Positions 11,331-23,069 are shown, counted from the stretch's first letter. The stretch: 64,000 bases of DNA from Strigamia acuminata (GCA_949358305.1 OX442321.1:2046001-2110000), one strand, 5' to 3'. Notes: generated from the letters alone by a model not told the origin. Translations and numbers: made by a program.

Positions 11331-11343
11331 GTTGAAATATTTA
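11331..11343 (-). promoter_or_regulatory. Conserved upstream block of channel copy A
   Basis: TGAAATATTTAAG on the plus strand (CTTAAATATTTCA in gene orientation), 136 bases before the start codon. The same or nearly the same word precedes each of the eight channel genes: 28286 (B), 30499 (C), 34111 (D), 37422 (E), 39972 (F), 44903 (G, degenerate) and 48243 (H). It is likely a TATA-like core promoter element; function inferred from position and conservation only. Confidence 0.55.
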
Positions 11344-11349
11344 AGTTTG

Positions 11350-11990
11350 TCTTTTATTCGCATTATCAATTATTTATTTGTTTTTCACATAAAATTCTGC
11401 AAACTGAGTATTCTTTTTCAATCAGTTTTTTTATGCTTTCAGTTTTGTTGACATATTTGTCAAGTTAGGCTATTGACGATTTGTCTGCGTGACTTGATGG
11501 TTACCGCCCTTGTTATTCAAAAGATCTAAAAATTGGATATTATGAATACGTTGTGTAGGGGCGGTGCGACACATATTTGCACCTGAGTCGAGCAAGGCAT
11601 ATGCCACCCTTTTGAACAGTAAAAAAAAAAATTTTTTTCTTGTTGGAAAAAAATCGGATTGTGTGCCCAAAGATGCCGCCCCTAGAAGTATGCCGTCTAT
11701 CATTGTGCACAGTGCTATATGTTTTGATTTTATTTTGGTAATGGAACTTAGAATGGCTGAGAAGTTGTGAAATAGTGATAATAACATCAAAGTTTTACAG
11801 ATTTTGTTTTTATCCACAACTTTTAAAACATATCAATACTTGAAAATGCAAAATACACACAAATCTGAAATGCAAAATAACATACAAATCTAATTTGTTT
11901 GAGAACGAAAATAAAATTAAACAAAATTTAAAGTCATTAAGTAACGCACGAACAAGAATTTAACAGAGTAGTCCATCCATTTCAGTTAGC
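11350..11990. other. Intergenic, no supported gene
   Basis: AT-rich spacer between channel copy A and the BTB gene. A minus-strand stretch at about 11500-11650 encodes LLDSGANMC and similar words, faintly reminiscent of an ankyrin repeat, but it contains no full repeat and no splice context. Confidence 0.4.
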
Positions 11991-11995
11991 ACATT

Positions 11996-12844
11996 TTACA
12001 ACGAGGTGTGATAGCGACTCTGGAAGCGGATATTGCGATAAGTCTTACGAATCTTTTCTATTTTCTCCTTCACTTTACCCAAACCTCGACCCAAACGATC
12101 TACTGCTTCGGCACTCAAAACATATTTAGTGCACATTTTCTCCGCAAGATCTTGTCGTTCCGTTATAAATTCATGCGCTAAATATTGTAATTCAATTCTC
12201 TTTAATAATTGACCAGCCGCTTCGTCTCGACCGTCATCCTTAAAGCTCCAACGAAAAACGCATCGAGCGAGTGCTTTGCAATTTTGTTTATGATCAACGA
12301 GCTCGACCAATTTCTCCATCTGATTTTCATTCAAACATTGGATGGATGAATCTTCCGATATAATTTTGATATTGTCGGTCGCAAACTTCTCGATCGTTCC
12401 GTTCGTCTCCAAGAGGTCGTAGTTCGCACCGATTGCCCACAATTCCGCGAATATTTCCAATTTTAAGTGATTGGCAGTTAACTGGTCCCAGCAACACTTG
12501 AGTAAATTGGTGATCTGCATCAAGTGGCACGCATCGAGCAGATCTCGCGCTAACGTGTAATCGGTCTTTAAATCCGGCGGATCTGCAGTGTAGAGGTATT
12601 TGACTATGATGTCCATGGCTTGTTGCGAGCACCAATCGAATGTGACGCGGCCGGTATTTGTCTCCTTCATTTTGAGGAAAAACATTTTGTTGAAATAAGC
12701 GCACGAAGAGATCAAAAGCAGCTTGTGCGCGTAAACGTTGCCTCCGATGCATTCCAATGTGACATCCGTGTCGTATTGTTGTTGGCGAAATTCGTCCATG
12801 TTGCGATTTACTCGAGCCAGGTACGACAGTCGAGCCTCGGCCAT
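11996..12844 (-). CDS. BTB-BACK domain protein, no Kelch repeats
   Basis: Single coding exon of 282 aa from ATG 12844, which has a good context (CAAAATGG). Residues about 20-125 form a BTB/POZ domain (YDTDVTLECIGGNVYAHKLL, then SSCAYFNKMF and the C-terminal LYTAD...ARDLLDACHLMQI). A BACK-like helical region follows (CWDQLTANHLKLEIFAELWA). The C-terminus is basic and helical (RLGRGLGKVKEKIEKIRKTY). BTB-BACK proteins often act as Cullin-3 substrate adaptors, but no Kelch repeat or other substrate module is encoded here, so that role is only a possibility. A GT donor at about 12928 suggests a spliced 5' leader. It lies in the middle of the channel cluster on the same strand, with no obvious functional tie. 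Confidence 0.85.
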   Translation of the reverse strand: MAEARLSYLARVNRNMDEFRQQQYDTDVTLECIGGNVYAHKLLLISSCAYFNKMFFLKMKETNTGRVTFDWCSQQAMDIIVKYLYTADPPDLKTDYTLARDLLDACHLMQITNLLKCCWDQLTANHLKLEIFAELWAIGANYDLLETNGTIEKFATDNIKIISEDSSIQCLNENQMEKLVELVDHKQNCKALARCVFRWSFKDDGRDEAAGQLLKRIELQYLAHEFITERQDLAEKMCTKYVLSAEAVDRLGRGLGKVKEKIEKIRKTYRNIRFQSRYHTSL

Positions 12845-12929
12845 TTTGATTGCTGTTTTCGGATATTTCAATGTTTAGAAATTATGATTTTAATTGTATT
12901 GATATTTAGAAATTAATTTTGGCTTACCT

Positions 12930-14860
12930 TGGTTTTAATCGGAGCTGAAATGACTTCAAAATTGTGTTCAGTTTCAGGTTGTGGCTGTTTGAATCAAAAT
13001 TCAAAATTTTTCCGATGATACCACAGCCAGCTAAATAAAAGAATTGACAGTTACCAAACTGTCATGAATGCATAGTTGCTTAAAATTAACCCTAGGATAT
13101 ATGCATATATTTTTTTTTAATTTAAAATATTTATTTTGGATTCAATGGATTTTTTATTTCCGATGATATTTATACAAACTGTTACATTTTTATACCGAAT
13201 ATTGTAAACTGGTATCCATTCTCATACTTAATAAAAATTCATTGTGTATAGGCACAGGCCTGCATGAGAAATATGATCGTCCATGTTGGTGTTGTTTTGT
13301 ATGGCGCAGTGAAAATGAAGATATTGAAGCAAATCGAAATTAATAGCGATCGAGGAAGTTAGTTCAAAGGATGTGGAACGATCGAATTTGTTGTTTTGTA
13401 AAATTTAGCTAACGTGTGGCTTGGAATGAAAAGTTAGGTAAGTTTAAAATAACAATGGAGTCGGGTGTTAATTGGAGCCGAGATGTAAACGTGATTTGAA
13501 TTGAATTTCAATTGGTGAAATGTTTAACAGGAAAAATGTCTTGTTATTAAATAATGTTTCTAATTTTATAATCTAATTTCAGATGGCGCAGCACTAAAAT
13601 GTGAAAACAACCAAAATGTACAGCCAACTTTATTCTTTGGATTTTAATGGACTGGTGTTTTATCAATTTTACCAATTCGGGGTTCAACAAGATGCAATGA
13701 GGTAAGCATTTATAGTGTTTTACTTTAATTTATAACTTGAATTTAACTTGAATTTTACAATGGCACCTTCGAAACAGTACTGAAAGGCAATCTGTTGATT
13801 TTGCTCAATAATTATGTCCAGCAGAAGCGTTGTATTTAACATTTAACATTAGGCTTCTTTAATCTTAAATGGATTTTGCTAAATTTGCTGATTTTCTTGA
13901 TTATCTTGATTTCGGTAGACCGGAAGTGACGATTTTTACGTCATAGAAACAAAATTCAATTTCAGAAAATTTTAAGAAAATTTCAAGAAAATTTCAAGAA
14001 AATTTGATTTTGGGAAATCCATGTGTAGGGTCGTTTTCTTTGATTTCCTTAATTTCCTTGATTGTCAGCCATCTTGAATTGCACATAGAACGATCAGAGC
14101 AATTATTTTTGTTTGCAATTTTATAATTGCAATTGGGCAAATCGTAATTGCTATTGGGAAAATCATGATATTTTGGCCGCATTTGAGCTCTCGATTGCGG
14201 CCCACCGTGTTTAAATGTCTCACCATACGGTGGCATGGGAAAATCGTGATATTTCGACCGTGTTTAGGCTCTCAAACGCTGCCGACCATGTTCAAATGTT
14301 TCGCCACATTATGGCCATAAATTGGCATCTGTCTTGCTTTTTAAAAAAAAGTAGAATTTTCTATCTTGTGACCGCTATTCCTTTAATTAAATTCTCCACA
14401 TCAATAAAAATTAACATGAGCGCATTTGAGATGCATTTATGCTAAATTTATTTGATTTATTCCTTTACTTTAATATTTCATTTCAAATAAATTTATTTTA
14501 TTTTTATTTCACTTTATTTTATTTTAATCAGTGCGCATTTAAGACGAGCACATTTAGGACGTGCACATTTCCCCGCCCGTCCGAGCTGGCCCTGGTAGTG
14601 GGTGTGGTTTTGTTGTTGTTTGCCAGTCCGTTTATCATCTAGTGTAGAGAAAGACCTAGTTCTACTTCGTCAAAAGCAAAGACTAGCCAATTAATGTAGT
14701 GAATCTTTATTTTTTGATTGGTTTTGTGAAATCCTTTGATGTTTCAACCTTCTAGTAGATTTGGACGAGAAAGTGAGGAGCAAAATAAACTGCTAAATTT
14801 ATGAGTCAAGACTAGTTCTTTTTATTAGAATAGAATAATTGAAATGCAACGACGGGTCAC
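12930..14860. other. Intergenic; two-copy 90-bp direct repeat, otherwise nothing clear
   Basis: About 14160-14245 and 14246-14320 are two diverged copies of a unit of about 90 bases beginning AATCGTGATATTT and containing the words CTCTC..TGC. The remainder is AT-rich without credible exons. About 14525-14700 shares GAGCTGGCCCTGGTAGTG and GAGAAAGACCTAGTTCTACT with 18855-18905 and 19482-19540, so it is a dispersed repeat or the edge of the duplication that follows. Confidence 0.45.
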
Positions 14861-14862
14861 AA

Positions 14863-16678
14863 TTAGTCTGGGATTCTCGAAAGAGGTTTAGTTCTCTCTT
14901 CTTTAGATAAAAAGTTCAAACAATTCAAATCTGGAATGGCAGTCTTCTTTACTCTAGGTGCATTGCATAAGGTGACTAATGTTAGTCCTGTTTTCAGCGT
15001 ATTTAGGGCGAGGGTGGTGGATAGATGACATTTGCACGCCGGTTGAAAGGGTCCAAAGCGTATCGCTTTACCGCACGTCGCAGAAACATTAGAAAAACTG
15101 ACAAGCTCCAGGTCTGTCAATCGATACACCTCCTTGTCAGCATTGGCGAATGTATTAAATTTAATTTTTAAATTAGTCCATTGCAGCTCAACCGAGTCAG
15201 TAGTAGTTTCAGCGTCGTCGCATTTTAGTGGTGAACACACATCAAGGTCTTCGATGTCTTCAGCGCTAACTGGAGGGTCTGGGTTCGTTCCTTTTTCAGG
15301 CTCTTTAGAAGTGGGGCATCTTGTATGTTCAGCATAATCAACGATTTTCTTAGGACTAGAACTATGCAAGAATTATTTTAAACGTATGTGGATTATATTC
15401 GCTTATTCGAGTTATTTTACTTGCAATCTAATCGACGTGAGCAAGTTGCAATAAATGTTGGCGCCGTTATTTCAAAAGCAAAGCGATAACCACCGCTAAC
15501 AGTTTAATACGAACAAGCTTTTAAATCATCGTCCGCTATAAAAGCTGAAATTCGGGAAATAACGCATGTGGTCCACGACGGTAAAAGGTAATAAAACGGC
15601 TTTTCTAGCCTACGGTAAGTGATGAATGGATTTAATTATTTATTTATTCTATTTTTTAAAGAAATGTATTTTACTGTATGTAGAGCGCAAGTGCATCGAA
15701 TACTTGTACGGATTGAATTGTACACTCTTCACACTCTGAAATGATAATCAGTAATGTATTACGTGTTTACAATCACAGCATTTGCAATGAATAACCCAAT
15801 TGATGCATTGCAAAATGTATAGCATTTTGCGCTATTTGTAAGTATATTTTTCGTGCATTAAATAATCCATTTCGTTATACAATTGAAAATATATATTTTG
15901 ACAATGCATTTGCAATCCTCTAACATTAATACTTTAAAATACATTTTAGAACACATTTTGTGAAATGTATTTTGGTACAATGCATAATAATATCGTGGAA
16001 AGCATTTCCTAAGATTTTTTACAAAAAAATGTATATTAACATTTACAAACCAATAGCATGCAAAAATGGATTACTTAATGCATTCTCAAGTGCTTTGTGA
16101 AACTTAGTGCATTTAAATGGGAATAATAACCAAGAAATTTGATCAAATAATTTCGAATAACAAACATTTCATTTGTAGCAATAATAAATTCAAAAAATAT
16201 ATCAAAATATTTATTGGCAAAACCAAATTCAGGGCTCATTCTAATGTAGGCTATGTTTACAATGAAATGAAAACTAAAAACCAAAGCAGAAACTCAACAC
16301 AGCTTTTTTAGTCAATTTTAAAGAAAAATTAGAAGTTTAAAAAAAAATTATTTATCCACTCAAACTTTTTGGTTGTAATTTGCAAACAAAACAGTTAATT
16401 AATATTCTATTTGTCCCCTCCTTTGGCTCTGACAACAGCTTGGTATTGCCTAAGCATAGAGGTGGACCCAAGTTTGAATTTTCTTTGGAGGAGATCACGA
16501 GTGAATGAATATTATTTTTTACTTCTAATTTTTATTTCAGTTTGTGCTTTCGTAGTGTGTCTGTATCTAACTTACCTTCACTGTCATTGATGTCAGGATC
16601 AGTAACGGCATGGGTATTGGCATGGACAACGCAATTAATCATACAGCACAAATACAAGATTAGCAGAATTTTTCTCAT
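14863..16678 (-). pseudogene. Secreted cysteine-containing protein, copy 1, with in-frame stop
   Basis: Three exons: 16678-16576 (start MRKILLILYLCCMINC, a signal peptide), 15544-15421 and 15361-14863. They are deduced by comparison with copy 2 (19558-22730), and all phases match. Exon 2 carries TAA at 15504-15506, where copy 2 has CGA; reading on after the stop restores GGYRFAFEITAPTFIATC. The large last exon (EDLDVCSPLKCDD, VSFSNVSATCGK, FQPACKCH) is open. If the stop is real the product would end soon after the signal peptide, so I call it a pseudogene; a sequencing error or polymorphism cannot be excluded. I recognise no domain. The even cysteine content and N-V-S glycosylation site suggest an extracellular protein. 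Intron 1 is about 1.0 kb and holds no large insertion. Confidence 0.65.
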
Positions 16679-17640
16679 CGTGTTTACAAGCTGAAAGCAA
16701 ATTAAAAGAGTAAATAATGCGCTCACGGAAATTAACCTTCCCCACTGCAACCAGGGGTCAATTTTGACCTCCGAGAGTGTTTTTATATTTTTTTCTCAAA
16801 AACTATCAGGATTTTCTTTCTGACATTTCATGTATTTTTATTTAAGCTTATAACAAACAATAAAACAAATAATTGATTTAGAAATTGCAAAAAAAAAGAA
16901 TTTCTAAAATTCATTTGTTTGTGCCCACTACTTTTGAATACAATCTCAATTTTTTTTGTCAATCTCTTTCGACAAATACCAAATTGCTTAAATTTCTTCA
17001 GAAACATGAAATACTCAAATTCTCAAATTTTTGAAAATTTTTTTTTTGGATTTGGGTAAAATATAACTAGGGTTGGGTGAATAAGGAATGTTTTTTTTTA
17101 AGTTGGTACTTTGCTAAGGTTAAGGACCGTGCATCACATTCCCAAGAAAAGGCCTAAAGTGAAGGGATTTCTCAGATATTGAATCTGCAGTATGTTAAAT
17201 AAATTGAAACTTATCCTGATGTGGTTCAGAAGAACGTTTGTTTGAAAATAATTCTGATTTTCAAACGTATGATTCTTTTAAACTAACGAGTTTCTAACGC
17301 TGCAGCAATAAAATTCAACAGGTGGAACCTCTAATGAATATATTGTTTATAATTAGGTTATAATGAATCTTTAAATAAGGGTAATTTTTCCAAATGAGTG
17401 TACACAATCATTAATTCATTTTATTAATTTATAATGCACACCTATCTATAAAAATAGTTATAATATTAATATTAATAATAATATTAATAATCTTAACTCT
17501 GAAGCAAAGTCTCCTGTTTGTCTGAAACAGTAATACAGTAACACTCCAACGCTTAGCTTAATTATCAATTATCATGAAATTTTGACTTCTTATTCTTTAA
17601 AGGTCAAGTGCACTGACTTGTGAGTGGGATTTTTACATTT
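14870..17640. repeat. Direct segmental duplication, unit 1
   Basis: The whole stretch is colinear with about 19550-23880: the secreted-protein exons, the intronic words (TGCATTCTCAAGTGCTTTGTG at 16079 and 21760), and the downstream non-coding tail (CTAACGAGTTTCTAACGC at 17284 and 23541; CACACCTATCTATAAAAATAG at 17440 and 23696). Unit 1 lacks three insertions that are present in unit 2. Confidence 0.85.
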
Positions 17641-18013
17641 TCTGATAAAAAAATCAATAATCATTGAGAAAAAAATTAGATTGTTATATTAATTATTTTA
17701 TAATAAAAATCGAAAAACGTAGATAACAAAAAGCAATGCATTGTGGTCACAGACTTCTGGCTTACGTCATCAGTTTGTCATCAGTTTTGTTTCCCAGTCA
17801 AAACCAGGCCGATTTGAATGTTTAAAACATGTTTCGTATGTAGAAATTTATGCTCTCTATATTGGTGACGATAACTTTTGGAAGAAAATGCAGGCTTTTT
17901 TTTTTTAAAATAGTCGTGACAAATTCTCAAACCTCCCACCCACTAATTACGTATGTAACAAAATTTAAATCATTCCTCCAAAATTTTCTAAAATTATTTA
18001 AAATATACTTATA

Positions 18014-18546
18014 CAGTGGTGGAAAAAAGTTTGAGACCACTACAGGTTTCTTAGTTGAAAGTCCAATTTTGACTTGAAAATTTATTTACAGGTTTATATC
18101 ATGACAATAAAGCATTGTTTAAAATTATAAGACAATAGCTCAAATCAAATTTAAGAAATAAAAAAAATTGTTCAAAAAATGTCATTTATGCTGGAAAAAA
18201 GTTTGAGACCATGTGCTCTAAATCATCAAAAATATAACCAATTTTCATTTCTAATGTTTGGTATGCTTCCTATTCATTTTAATAACTATAATGAACCTAT
18301 TTGTCATTGAATTAACTAAATATTTTAGATTATTTAGTGTTGTCCTTAGCATGGGTAGGAGCATAATTTGGTGAAATTCAAACATTGGAACATTAATATC
18401 ATCTCTAAATGGAAGAAGAGTAGCATATTGCTTTAGAATGTGGTGAAACAAATGCAGAATTTGGTGTAACAACTGCAAGAATTGGCATCAAAATTTGACT
18501 TGCAACTAAAAAACCTGTAGTGGTCTCAAACTTTTTTCCACCACTG
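18014..18546. mobile_element. Tc1/mariner-like MITE, 533 bp
   Basis: TIRs of about 40 bases begin CAGTGGTGGAAAAAAGTTTG (18014) and end with the inverted copy CAAACTTTTTTCCACCACTG (18546). They are flanked by TA on both sides. The interior repeats part of the TIR (GGAAAAAAGTTTGAGACCA at about 18194), so it may be a product of internal rearrangement. No transposase coding. Confidence 0.85.
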
Positions 18547-19284
18547 TATTTTCGGTATAAAAATGAAATTTTTTTTTTACATGGAACGTAACAAAATTTG
18601 AAATTCCCCCCTCCCCATTACATAATTTATGCATGTCCCCTTATGGGAATACACTTTAGTTACAGCCAGAATTTTCCAGTGCTGCAGCAGAGGACAAAAA
18701 AAGTTGCAAAGGGACACAGTCTCTAAGCTGTACCGCAAAGTAGAACTACACAGTCCGGAGTGAAATGTAGAAATGTTTGTTTTTGTTAATTAGATGAGGT
18801 TGTGGGAGTGCGGGGCTCCTCCGAGCGCGGGGTCTCGGATTGAAGCCCAAAAAACCGACGTCTGAGCTGGCCTTGGTTGTGTTTGGTTTGGTTTTGTTGT
18901 TGTTTTATGAGAGTGGACGGACACCATTCGGGCACTGGAATGCCCAAGCAGCACTGGATGCACGACACGTTTAGATAGAAGACACAAGAGACTGTATTAA
19001 TGGTTTATGACCTTTATTCAGTGTCTAGCGGTCAGAATCTCACGTCTCTCCTATTGCTATGCTGCTACGCTGCGACCACACGCAGCACCACATGTGGCTA
19101 GGGTTAACCGTTTGTGCAGATGTTCATTCGGCCCGTGGTAATCGCTCACGATACTGGGACTGACATACCGGCCAAGTCCCTAAGTGTCACCATGGTGAAC
19201 AAGAGTGGAGAACTGCCAGATGTTAGTCAGAGCTGTTCCTACAGAACTCTGGCGACAAACAGAATGTTGGGCCTTTTATAGTCC

Positions 19285-19470
19285 ACTCTTGCACCATGGG
19301 TACGAGGGTACCTTTTCTCATTGGTTGTCGGATTAGTGACCGGATATGGTGTCATCGGGGTCACTACTCCACAACTGTCAACGTCACTTGGCGGGTGGTG
19401 TTGGACTTGGCCATGCGGGAATGGTGTTGCAGAGGCCGGTTATCGGTCACAGTTTGCCCGTCTGTTTTAT
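19285..19470. repeat. Dispersed repeat, copy 1 (partner at 25245-25450)
   Basis: Shares CTTGCACCATGGGTA, GGATTAGTGACCGGATATG and GATTATCGGTCACA-type words in the same order with 25245-25450, at roughly 80 percent identity by eye. Ends of the element are not clear. The preceding stretch 18780-19284 is moderately GC-rich and non-coding. Confidence 0.7.
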
Positions 19471-19557
19471 TGCCTGGTGTGGAGAAAGACGTAGTTCTAC
19501 TCCATCGCAAGCAAAGACTAGACAATTAATGCAGTGAAACTTTATTGTTTTATTGGT

Positions 19558-22500
19558 TTAGATTTTTTCATATCCTTTTAAAGTGTTAAAACACTTGAGA
19601 TAATGAATGGGAGTCTTCTTTACATTACTTCCATTGCAAAAGGTGGTAATTGTTAGTCCTGTTTTCAGCGTATTTAGGACGAGGGTGGTGGATGGATGAC
19701 ATTTGCACGCTGGTTGAAAGGGTTGATAATTTCTCGCTTTACCGCACGACGCAGAAACATTAGAAAAACTGACAAGCTCCATGTCTGTCAATCGATACGT
19801 TTCCTTGTCAGCAGTGGCAAATGTATTAAATTTAATTTTTACATTAGTCCATTGCAGCTCAACCGAGTCAGTAGTAGTTTCATCGTCGTCGCATTTTAGT
19901 GGTGAACACACATCAAGGTCTTCGATGTCTTCAGCGCTAACTGGAGGGTCTGGGTTTGTTCCTTCTTCAGGGTCTTTAGAAGTGGGGCATCTTGTATGTT
20001 CAGCATAATCAACGATTTGCTTGGGACTGGAACTGTGCAAGAATTATTTCAAACATATCTGGATTATATCGCTTATTCGAGTTATTTTACTTGCAATCTA
20101 ATCGACGTGAGCAAGTTGCAATAAATGTTGGCGCCGTCATTTCATAGGCAAAGCGATAACCACCGTCGTCAATTCGATAGGAACAAACTTTAAAATCTTT
20201 ATCTGATGTAAAAGCTGAAATTCGGGAAAAAACGCATCTGTTCCAGGATGGTAAAAGATTAAAAAAGGGCTTTTCTAACCTAAGTGATGAATGGATTTAA
20301 TTATTTATTTATTCTATTTTTTAATGAAATATATTTTACCTGAAGACGACCCTGGCATATTCATAGAGTGCAGATTCGCCAAGAATTGTACACTCTTCAC
20401 ACTCTGAAATGATAATCAGAATGTATTACGTGTTTACAATCACAGCATTTGCAATAAATAACCCAATTGATGCATTGCACAATGTATAGCATTTTGCGCT
20501 ATTTAAGTATATTTTTCGTGCATTGAATAATCCATTTCGTTATACAATTGAAAATATACAGGGTGGAACAAAAGTCTGTTCCTTTCAAATATTTCCTGAG
20601 CAATTGCTTCTAGGCCAACTTTGATGAAGCGATCGTACAGAAAGTTGGTTGAGAGCATGATGTCATCAAATTTGACCTTGAAGGCTATTTTCAAGGTCAT
20701 TCACTTGCTAACTTCTAAACGATTCAGATTATAAAAAAAATTTCAATTACAAAGTTGTAGAGCACCATCAAATTAGTACTATCCAACTTAACTTAGTCAT
20801 CTTAAGTTTTCTGTTTTTTTTAAAAAATAAGGAAAACAAATCGGCAAATTAAAATGTTTTCTTCTTATGAAAATAAAATAATTTAGACATTAAAAACCAG
20901 TGGTTTCTTTTGTTTACTTGCATACTAATGCAAATTTGAATACATTTAATGAAGAAATTCAGTACTTTTGCAGTAGAAATTTAATTTTTGCCACAATGGC
21001 TGGCTTTATTTTAGCTGATTTGTTTTCATTTTTAAACAAAACCATTTAATTTAAGGTGACTAAGATAAATTGGATAGTACTAATTTGATGGTGCTCTACA
21101 ACTTTGCCATTGACCTTTTTGCTCTAACCTGATTGGTTTAGAAGTTAGCAAGTGAATGACCTTAAAAAAGGCCTTCAAGGTCATTTTTGATGACATCATT
21201 GGATTGCTCTCACCCAACTTCCTATACAATCGGATTGCTTCATCAAATTTGGCCTATACTCTGTTCCGATATAACGTTGTCTTATTTTGATCCGGATTAC
21301 GTCTACGCAGAAAAGTAGTTCTGTTTATTTTCAATAAATTTAAGTGTAAAAAGTGATTAGAAGGAAGGATCTTATTTAATTGGTAATAAAATATTTATTT
21401 TATTTGCTAAAAATAAGCTTTTCCCCCTTTTAATCAGTTAAAAAATGTGTTAAGGGCTACTTTTTTGTGCCACTACACTACACCAGTGAATTAGGACTAC
21501 GTTATATCGGAATAGAGTATAGATGCAATTGCTCAGGAAATGTTTGAGGGGAACAGACTCTTGTTCCATCCTGTATTTTTTGACACTGCATTTGCAATTC
21601 TCTATCAATAATACTTTAAAATACATTTTAGAACACATTTTGTGAAATTTATTTTAGTACAATGCGTAATAATATCTTGGAAAGCATTTCCTAAAATTCT
21701 TTACAAAAAAATGTATATTAACGTTTGCAAACCAATAGCATGCAAAAATGAATTACTTAATGCATTCTCAAGTGCTTTGTGAAACTTCGTGCATTTAAAT
21801 GTAATATAATTGAAGCGTATTTTTGAACCATATGGGAATAATAACCAAGAAATTTGATCAAATAATTTCGAATAAAAAACATTTCATTTGTAGCAATAAT
21901 GAAATCATAAAAATTATCAAAACTATCAAAATTTGAATTGAATTTTTATTGGCAAAACCAAATTCAGGGCTCATTTTTAATGTAGGCCATGTTTACAATG
22001 AAATAAAAACTAAAAACCAAAGTAGAAACTCAACACAGCTTTTTTAGACTATTTGAAATAAAAATTGGGAATTTAAAAAAAATTATCTATCCACTCAAAC
22101 TTTTTGGCCGTAATTTGCAAACATTTAATTAATATTTTATTTGTCCTTCCCTTTGGCTCTGACAACAGCTTGGTATTGCCTAAGCATAGAGGGGAGAATC
22201 AAGTTGAATTTTCTTTGGAGGAGATCACGAATGAATAAATAATTTTTTTTTACTTCTAATTTTTATTTCAGTTTGTGCTTTCGTACGTATTAGGCTCGTT
22301 CAATTTCAAATTGAAAAACCGATTCTTTCGATTCTCTCGATTTTTCCTGATTGGAAACGATGCAAAACGTGTCATATTTATGAGAATCGGATTTTCGAAA
22401 AACCGATTCTCATAATCCACTTATGGGGTGGATTCTTTGGATTTCAACCCGATTTCAACACGATTTTCTGGCGGCCATTTTGAAATCGAATAGATCGGAA

Positions 22501-22730
22501 GTCGAAACTACGCACGCTCAAGGTTTATTTTGAGCGAGTTAAATTGTAACCAGTTCATTGTAAAAAACCGATTCTATAATGAAGTTTTTGTAATCGGATT
22601 TTGGCAATTTGGAATTGAACGCGCCTAGAGTGTCTACAAGTATATCTAACTGACCTTCATCGGTTCCGCCATCGAAAGCGCAGTTAATCGTACGGCACAA
22701 ACACAAGATTAGCACAATTTTTCTCAACAT
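19558..22730 (-). CDS. Secreted cysteine-containing protein, copy 2 (open)
   Basis: Exons 22730-22655, 20214-20091 and 20032-19558, all GT..AG and phase-consistent. Exon 1 starts MLRKIVLILCLCRTINC, a hydrophobic signal peptide. Exon 2 gives DFKVCSYRIDDGGYRFAYEM and TAPTFIATCSRRLDC. Exon 3 gives KQIVDYAEHTRCPTSKDPEE, EDLDVCSPLKCDDDE, RLTDMELVSFSNVSASCGK and FQPACKCHPSTTL. The mature protein is about 200 aa with roughly ten cysteines, probably disulphide-bonded and exported. I do not recognise a family. Intron 1 is 2.4 kb because two elements (20559-21573 and 22293-22625) landed in it after the duplication. This copy has no stop where copy 1 does, so it is the candidate functional gene. Confidence 0.7.
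20559..21573. mobile_element. Mariner-type non-autonomous element, 1.0 kb, TA target
   Basis: TIRs of about 50 bases: left CAGGGTGGAACAAAAGTCTG, right (inverted) CAGGATGGAACAAGAGTCTG, flanked by TA (20557-20558 and 21574-21575). Unit 1 of the duplication has the empty site (AAAATATATATTTTGACA at about 15886), proving insertion after duplication. There are further inverted words inside, and another MITE is nested at 21254-21522. Coding for a transposase is absent. Confidence 0.9.
21254..21522. mobile_element. Nested MITE, about 270 bp
   Basis: TIRs TATACTCTGTTCCGATATAA (left) and its near-exact inverted copy ending ATATCGGAATAGAGTATA (right). It sits inside the 20559-21573 element near its right end, so it is younger than that element. 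The first eight bases match the ends of the foldback element at 24268-25084. Confidence 0.8.
22293..22625. mobile_element. MITE, 333 bp, TA-flanked
   Basis: Ends GGCTCGTTCAATTTCAAATT and the inverted GGCGCGTTCAATTCCAAATT, flanked by TA. Absent from the corresponding place in duplication unit 1 (GTGCTTTCGTAGTGTGTC at about 16544). Interior is rich in AAAACCGATTCT inverted words. TIRs beginning GG(C/G)..GTTCAATT are seen in Harbinger-like MITEs, but the class is not certain. Confidence 0.8.
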
Positions 22731-22856
22731 GTTTTCAAGCTGAAAGCAAATTAAAATAGTAAATAATGCGCACACGGAAATTAACCTTCCCCACCGCAAC
22801 CAGGGGTCAATTTTGATTTCCAAGAGTGCTTTTATATTTTTTTCTCGAAAACTATC

Positions 22857-23069
22857 TGTTGTTTCTAACAACTCCAAGAATTTTGGACAACCAAATAAGC
22901 ACCTTTGAAAGTCCGATGGTCCTTAGTTTTTGCTGATTGGTCTGAATTGCAATACCCAAATTACAATGTGGGTTACCGAAGTGACCCTCTGGTGGCCAAA
23001 CATGGCGCCACCTCTATTCCCCCCCCCCCCCCCCCGAATGGCGCGTTTACTTTAAACGCCAGTTTTTGC
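22857..23069. mobile_element. 213-bp insertion with 6-bp direct repeat and poly-C
   Basis: ACTATC flanks both sides (22851-22856 and 23070-23075), and unit 1 of the duplication has a single ACTATC at the matching place (about 16801). Inside is a 17-base poly-C run at about 23020-23036. No TIRs and no coding; it could be a short retroposed or otherwise unclassified insert. Confidence 0.65.

Noticed and set aside
11470-11817. Possible ankyrin-repeat gene fragment (LLDSGANMC)
   Set aside because: Only a few matching residues, no second repeat, no splice context. Too weak to call.
12327-12752. Second minus-strand frame of 141 aa within the BTB gene
   Set aside because: Shadow frame of the BTB-BACK coding sequence with no domain.
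18786-19540. LTR retrotransposon remnant between the two duplication units
   Set aside because: Some dispersed-repeat similarity, but no paired LTRs, primer-binding site or coding seen.
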